This document shows, in pieces, positions 5,846-8,470 of a stretch of 8,470 bases of DNA (its first letter is position 1; every line of letters begins with the position of its first letter). Position numbers and translations under genes: made by a program. Origin of the DNA: Acidimicrobiia bacterium (GTDB lineage Bacteria; Actinomycetota; Acidimicrobiia; Acidimicrobiales; Bin134). The stretch spans positions 1 to 8,470 of the forward strand of contig VYDF01000180.1 in the NCBI GenBank assembly GCA_009843565.1. The letters are read 5' to 3'. The notes beneath the pieces are model-generated. The model did no database searches and had not been told where the DNA came from. It worked only from the letters and a program-made list of their open reading frames with translations.

Positions 5846-6955
5846 TCAACTCCTGAGAGCAGGCAGGACGTGGGTGGCGGTGAGGCGGAGGCTTTCTGTG
5901 ACTTTGTCGTGGGGGATGGCGTAGGGGTTCATCATGCATAGCAGGAGGTCGACGCCGAGGTCGGCGAAGCCCTGGCAGAGCTCGATGCATTGGTCGGGGT
6001 CGCCGGCAATGGCCACGCCCTGCTCCACCAGATCTTCGACGCTGAAAGTGGTATCCCAATCGGCGTCCGCGGTCATGCCGGGCAGATACCGGAGATAGTT
6101 CCAGTCACCGAGGTCGGCGCCCTCTTCTTGGAGCATCTCGGCCACGCTGCCCACCAGTTTGAAGGCCACCGTGGGATACCACCAGAACGACTCCCGAGCA
6201 TTCTCATAGGCCTCAGCGGTGGTGGGAGCGCAGTGGAACATGGCGAAGGTGGCCACCCGGTTGTTCACGTAGCCGCCCACCGGGTTTTGGCAGGCCTCCA
6301 CCGCCTCGCGATAGAGGTTGATCCGAAGCTCCAGCTCCTCCAGCGAAACCCCGGCGCTGAACGACAGCAGCCCCATCCCCATCTCCCCCACCAGTTGATG
6401 GGTTTCCCGGCTGCCGGTGGCAGCCCACAGGGGAGGATGGGGCCTTTGCACCGGTTTGGGCAGAACCCGGCGGCGGGGCATCGACCAGTACTGGCCCTCG
6501 AACTCGTGCTCGTCGTTCAGCCAACAACCCGCTATGTGCCCGACCGCCTCGGCCCACATGGCCCTGGTTTCGCGGGGATCGATCCCAAAACCCTCCAGCT
6601 CAGCCCGGGTAGTGGAGCGGCCGGTGCCGAACTCCACCCGTCCCCCGCTGATCACGTCGAGGGTGGCCGCCGACTCGGCGCTGCGAACCGGGTGGTTGTA
6701 CGGGCGGGGGGCGAGCCGCACGCCGTATCCCAGCCGTATCTGCTCGGTGAGGGCGGCCACCGCCCCGTAGAGCACCTCGGGATTGGAGCTGTGCGACATC
6801 TCCTCCAGAAAGTGGTGCTCGACCGTCCAAAAGCTGTGATACCCGAGCTGGTCGGCGAGCACGGCCTGCTGGATCAGCTCTCGATAGCGGAGCATCTCGC
6901 TATCGGCCTGCCACGGCCGAGGTACCGGGATCTCCGAGAAAAGGGCTAGCTCCAT
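5846..6955 (-). CDS. LLM-class (luciferase-like) flavin-dependent oxidoreductase
   Basis: 369 residues. Bacterial luciferase-like monooxygenases are TIM-barrel enzymes using FMN (or F420 in some subfamilies). Supporting blocks: FWTVEHHF (42-49) at the end of strand 2, LGYGVRLAPRPYNHPVR (75-91), the family hallmark GGRVEFGTGRS (104-114), PPLWAATGSRET (174-185), and a C-terminal GDPDQCIELCQGFADLGVD (318-336) typical of the last barrel repeat. Substrate is unknown; actinobacteria carry many paralogues. The ATG at 6955 has no Shine-Dalgarno; it lies six bases after the TAG of a 17-codon mini-ORF, which itself starts five bases after the ribF stop, so start-stop coupling is likely. Placement beside ribF fits FMN use, but F420 cannot be excluded from sequence alone. 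Confidence 0.9.
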   Translation of the reverse strand: MELALFSEIPVPRPWQADSEMLRYRELIQQAVLADQLGYHSFWTVEHHFLEEMSHSSNPEVLYGAVAALTEQIRLGYGVRLAPRPYNHPVRSAESAATLDVISGGRVEFGTGRSTTRAELEGFGIDPRETRAMWAEAVGHIAGCWLNDEHEFEGQYWSMPRRRVLPKPVQRPHPPLWAATGSRETHQLVGEMGMGLLSFSAGVSLEELELRINLYREAVEACQNPVGGYVNNRVATFAMFHCAPTTAEAYENARESFWWYPTVAFKLVGSVAEMLQEEGADLGDWNYLRYLPGMTADADWDTTFSVEDLVEQGVAIAGDPDQCIELCQGFADLGVDLLLCMMNPYAIPHDKVTESLRLTATHVLPALRS

Positions 6956-7059
6956 AAACGACTAGCGGTAAGGTTCCGCGCTCAAGATCTCCCGGGACAA
7001 GAGAAACAGCTCCATAGCGTCTAGCGGGAAGGCTCCGCGCTCAAGATCTCCCGGGACAA
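6936..7059 (-). repeat. Two-copy tandem duplication of the ribF 3' end / oxidoreductase 5' end
   Basis: Copy A (6936-7000, 65 bases) and copy B (7001-7059, 59 bases) are adjacent direct repeats. Both begin GAGAAA, share AGCTCCATA (6948-6956, 7008-7016), and share a 40-base stretch (6962-7001, 7021-7060) with two mismatches. Read on the minus strand each copy holds the last codons of ribF, its TAG, a short spacer and the ATG-GAG-CT start of the oxidoreductase. Length differences lie just inside the oxidoreductase start and in the stop-to-start spacer. Short homology GGAGATC in both ribF and oxidoreductase DNA may have promoted slippage. The high identity implies a recent event. Confidence 0.93.
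6962..7015 (-). CDS. 17-codon chimeric mini-ORF between ribF and the LLM gene
   Basis: ATG at 7015 to TAG at 6962, encoding MELFLLSREILSAEPYR. Its first codons (MEL-) duplicate the oxidoreductase start (MELALFSEI) and its remainder duplicates the RibF C-terminus (LSREILSAEPSR), with a single Ser to Tyr change. It begins five bases after the ribF stop and ends six bases before the oxidoreductase ATG; neither start has a recognisable ribosome site. It is probably translated by reinitiation, acting as a relay or attenuating uORF for the oxidoreductase; a function for the peptide itself is not implied. Whether it is translated cannot be shown from sequence. Confidence 0.45.
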   Translation of the reverse strand: MELFLLSREILSAEPYR

Positions 7060-8013
7060 GGCAACGTCGATGCGGAGTTGTTTGACCAGGGATTCGATGC
7101 CGTCGAAGCGATGCTCACTACGCAACAGCTCCACAAACTCCACCTTGGCCTCTTCGCCGTAGAGGTCGCCCTCGAAGTCCAAGAGATGGGCCTCCAACAG
7201 CGACTGCTGGGCGTGCTCATAAAAGGTGGGGCGGCGCCCGATATTGATGGCCGCCATGTGCCGAGATCCGTCGGGACGGGTGTACCAGCCGGCATACACG
7301 GCGTCGGCCGGCCAAGCCATAACCATGGAAACCGGGATGTTTGCGGTGGGAAACCCGATGGTCATGCCCCGCCGATCGCCAAGCACGACCTTGCCCCTGA
7401 TCTCGTGGTAGCGCCCCAGCATGGCCGCCGCCGTGCGAACATCCCCGCCGGCCAGCGCTCGGCGCACGGCAGTTGATGACACTGGCTCAGGCCACTTCTT
7501 GTCATGGTGCAGCAGCTTTACCGCATGAACTTCGAAGCCCATCTCCATGCCGAATTTCCGCAGCGTGTCGATGTTTCCCATGCGGGCCCGCCCGAAGTGA
7601 AAGTCTTCCCCTACCACAACGCTTTGAACACGAAGCCTGTTGACGAAGACCTGGCGCACAAATTCGTCCGGCATGGTGTGGGCTCGGTCGGGGGAGAACT
7701 CAATCAGGTACACGTATTCGATGCCCGCGGCCTCAAGAAGCTCCAACTTCTGATCGAGTGAGTTCAACAGCTTGGGGGCGTTCTCCGGGCGCAGGACCAG
7801 CGCCGGGTGGCGGTCGAACGTAACCACTGCGGGGGCCACTCCCAGCCGCTCCGCTTCAGACAGAAGCTGATTGATCACCGCCTGATGTCCGACATGGACT
7901 CCGTCGTACACGCCGATGCTGGCCGCGGTCTCCTCACTGCCGGTTAGGCGGCCGTAGTCTTCGATGACCTGCACCACGCTGCACGGTAGCGGCCACAGCC
8001 TCAAACTGGACAA
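7021..8013 (-). CDS. ribF: Bifunctional riboflavin kinase / FAD synthetase RibF
   Basis: 330 residues from TTG 8013; GTG codons at 7977 and 7974 are plausible alternative starts, since the first dozen residues look non-conserved and no clear ribosome site distinguishes them. RibF makes FMN from riboflavin, then FAD from FMN, using ATP. FAD synthetase domain: GVYDGVHVGHQ (34-44) with the HxGH nucleotidyl-transfer motif (40-43), FDRHP (66-70), VVGEDFHFGRARMGN (133-147) and SSTAVRRAL (179-187). Riboflavin kinase domain: GDRRGMTIGFPTAN (212-225) with the Mg/ATP-binding PTAN, INIGRRPTF (256-264) and EAHLLDF (274-280), whose Glu is the expected catalytic base. It follows truB by 33 bases, the usual order, and its last codons are duplicated downstream. 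Confidence 0.95.
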   Translation of the reverse strand: MSSLRLWPLPCSVVQVIEDYGRLTGSEETAASIGVYDGVHVGHQAVINQLLSEAERLGVAPAVVTFDRHPALVLRPENAPKLLNSLDQKLELLEAAGIEYVYLIEFSPDRAHTMPDEFVRQVFVNRLRVQSVVVGEDFHFGRARMGNIDTLRKFGMEMGFEVHAVKLLHHDKKWPEPVSSTAVRRALAGGDVRTAAAMLGRYHEIRGKVVLGDRRGMTIGFPTANIPVSMVMAWPADAVYAGWYTRPDGSRHMAAINIGRRPTFYEHAQQSLLEAHLLDFEGDLYGEEAKVEFVELLRSEHRFDGIESLVKQLRIDVALSREILSAEPSR

Positions 8014-8046
8014 TCCCGATCGCTTCGATGCCAGGCGACCAAGTGC

Positions 8047-8470
8047 TCACTGGGGAATGACCACCGCCGGTTTGACCAACTCCGGGGAACGGGACTCATA
8101 GACAGCCAGGAGCTGGCCCTGCGACCCGAGCACGGCCCATGGGCCCTCTCCCTCCACGGCCAATTCACTCACCGAAAGCACCTGTCCGCTCCCCACCCTT
8201 TGGCCGAGGGCTTCGTCGATCGACACCGAGGGATAGTCACGCAGGGCCTCGGCCATCGACAGCAGCGATGGAGCGCCGACCGGACGGGCCTCATCAACCG
8301 AGAACGAGCCGATGGCTGTCCGCCGCAAGGCCCGCAGATGCCCTCCTCCCCCCAAGGCAGAGCCGATGTCGGCAGCGAGCGAGCGGATATAGGTACCCGA
8401 GGAGCAGTTCACCTCAATCCGGTACACCCCGGCATCGGTATCCGCCGGGGTGTACCGGATTGAGGTGAAC
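8047..8470 (-). CDS. truB: tRNA pseudouridine(55) synthase TruB, partial (C-terminal part)
   Basis: An open frame enters from the window edge and ends at TGA 8047-8049, giving about 140 residues. The block CSSGTYIRSLAADIG followed by GGGGHLRALRRTAIGSF is diagnostic of TruB, which isomerises U55 in the T-loop of tRNAs. The last 60 residues (from VGSGQVLSV through GPWAVLGSQGQLLAVY to KPAVV) look like the C-terminal PUA-like RNA-binding domain. The N-terminal catalytic domain with the active aspartate is outside the window. Codons at 8444-8470 lie in the right arm of a perfect inverted repeat and may not be real truB sequence, so confident coding ends near 8443. ribF follows 33 bases downstream, the classic truB-ribF pair. 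Confidence 0.9.
   Translation of the reverse strand, partial: FTSIRYTPADTDAGVYRIEVNCSSGTYIRSLAADIGSALGGGGHLRALRRTAIGSFSVDEARPVGAPSLLSMAEALRDYPSVSIDEALGQRVGSGQVLSVSELAVEGEGPWAVLGSQGQLLAVYESRSPELVKPAVVIPQ
8407..8470. repeat. Perfect terminal inverted repeat at the window edge
   Basis: Bases 8407-8433 are the exact reverse complement of 8444-8470 (27-base arms), separated by 10 bases (8434-8443), and the right arm ends on the last base of the window. The left arm is ordinary truB coding sequence (VYRIEVN region). A perfect long palindrome inside a conserved gene that stops exactly at the sequence end is typical of a fold-back assembly or amplification chimera rather than a biological element. 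Confidence 0.95.

Noticed and set aside
5796..6059. N-terminal extension of the membrane protein frame up to 6059
   Set aside because: The 88 extra residues are Arg/Pro/His-rich, overlap the oxidoreductase gene, and a strong AGGAGG site sits just before the internal ATG at 5795.
5990..6949. A 319-codon plus-strand frame opposite the oxidoreductase
   Set aside because: It covers almost exactly the antisense of a conserved LLM gene and shows no domain of its own.
1..8470. A hidden defence, phage or mobile system
   Set aside because: All sizeable intervals are explained by housekeeping genes or one orphan membrane gene; no transposase, integrase, nuclease or toxin motif and no target-site duplications were seen.

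Overview
The window is GC-rich bacterial DNA, almost fully coding, dominated by housekeeping genes on the minus strand. Read in the minus direction the order is truB (5' end off the window) > ribF > a 17-codon mini-ORF > an LLM-class flavin oxidoreductase > a small membrane protein, then a plus-strand PfkB/ribokinase-type kinase, then rpsO > pnp > dapB > a SURF1-family gene (3' end off the window). The truB-ribF-rpsO-pnp-dapB backbone, the high GC, the frequent GTG/TTG starts and the long RD/RGG-rich tail on PNPase suggest an actinobacterium, perhaps an uncultured Acidimicrobiia-like lineage. The phylum call is inference; no rRNA or diagnostic marker is present.

Region by region (plus coordinates): 1-492 SURF1 N-terminal part; 508-1278 dapB; 1339-3837 pnp with a repeat-built C-terminal tail; 3838-4013 rpsO-pnp intergenic leader with strong, mutually exclusive hairpins; 4014-4283 rpsO; 4284-4416 divergent intergenic region with an inverted repeat reaching the kinase start; 4417-5283 PfkB kinase; 5301-5795 four-helix membrane protein of clearly lower GC; 5846-6955 LLM oxidoreductase; 6936-7059 tandem duplication of the ribF/LLM junction; 7021-8013 ribF; 8047-8470 truB C-terminal part, ending in a perfect inverted repeat at the very edge of the window.

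Together: TruB (tRNA psi55), S15 and PNPase form the conserved translation/RNA-turnover cluster. RibF makes FMN and FAD, and the oxidoreductase directly downstream belongs to a flavin-using fold, so cofactor maker and likely cofactor user are co-transcribed and apparently translationally coupled. DapB (lysine/diaminopimelate synthesis) and SURF1 (cytochrome oxidase assembly) follow pnp. Compared with the common ribF-rpsO adjacency, about 2.7 kb carrying LLM, membrane protein and kinase sits between them.

I found no CRISPR array, transposase, phage gene, toxin-antitoxin pair or defence system. The most unusual signal is the tandem duplication at the ribF/LLM junction, which created a 17-codon chimeric ORF sitting stop-to-start between the two genes. 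The pnp leader structures and the PNPase tail repeats come next. The terminal palindrome is most likely an assembly or amplification artefact.
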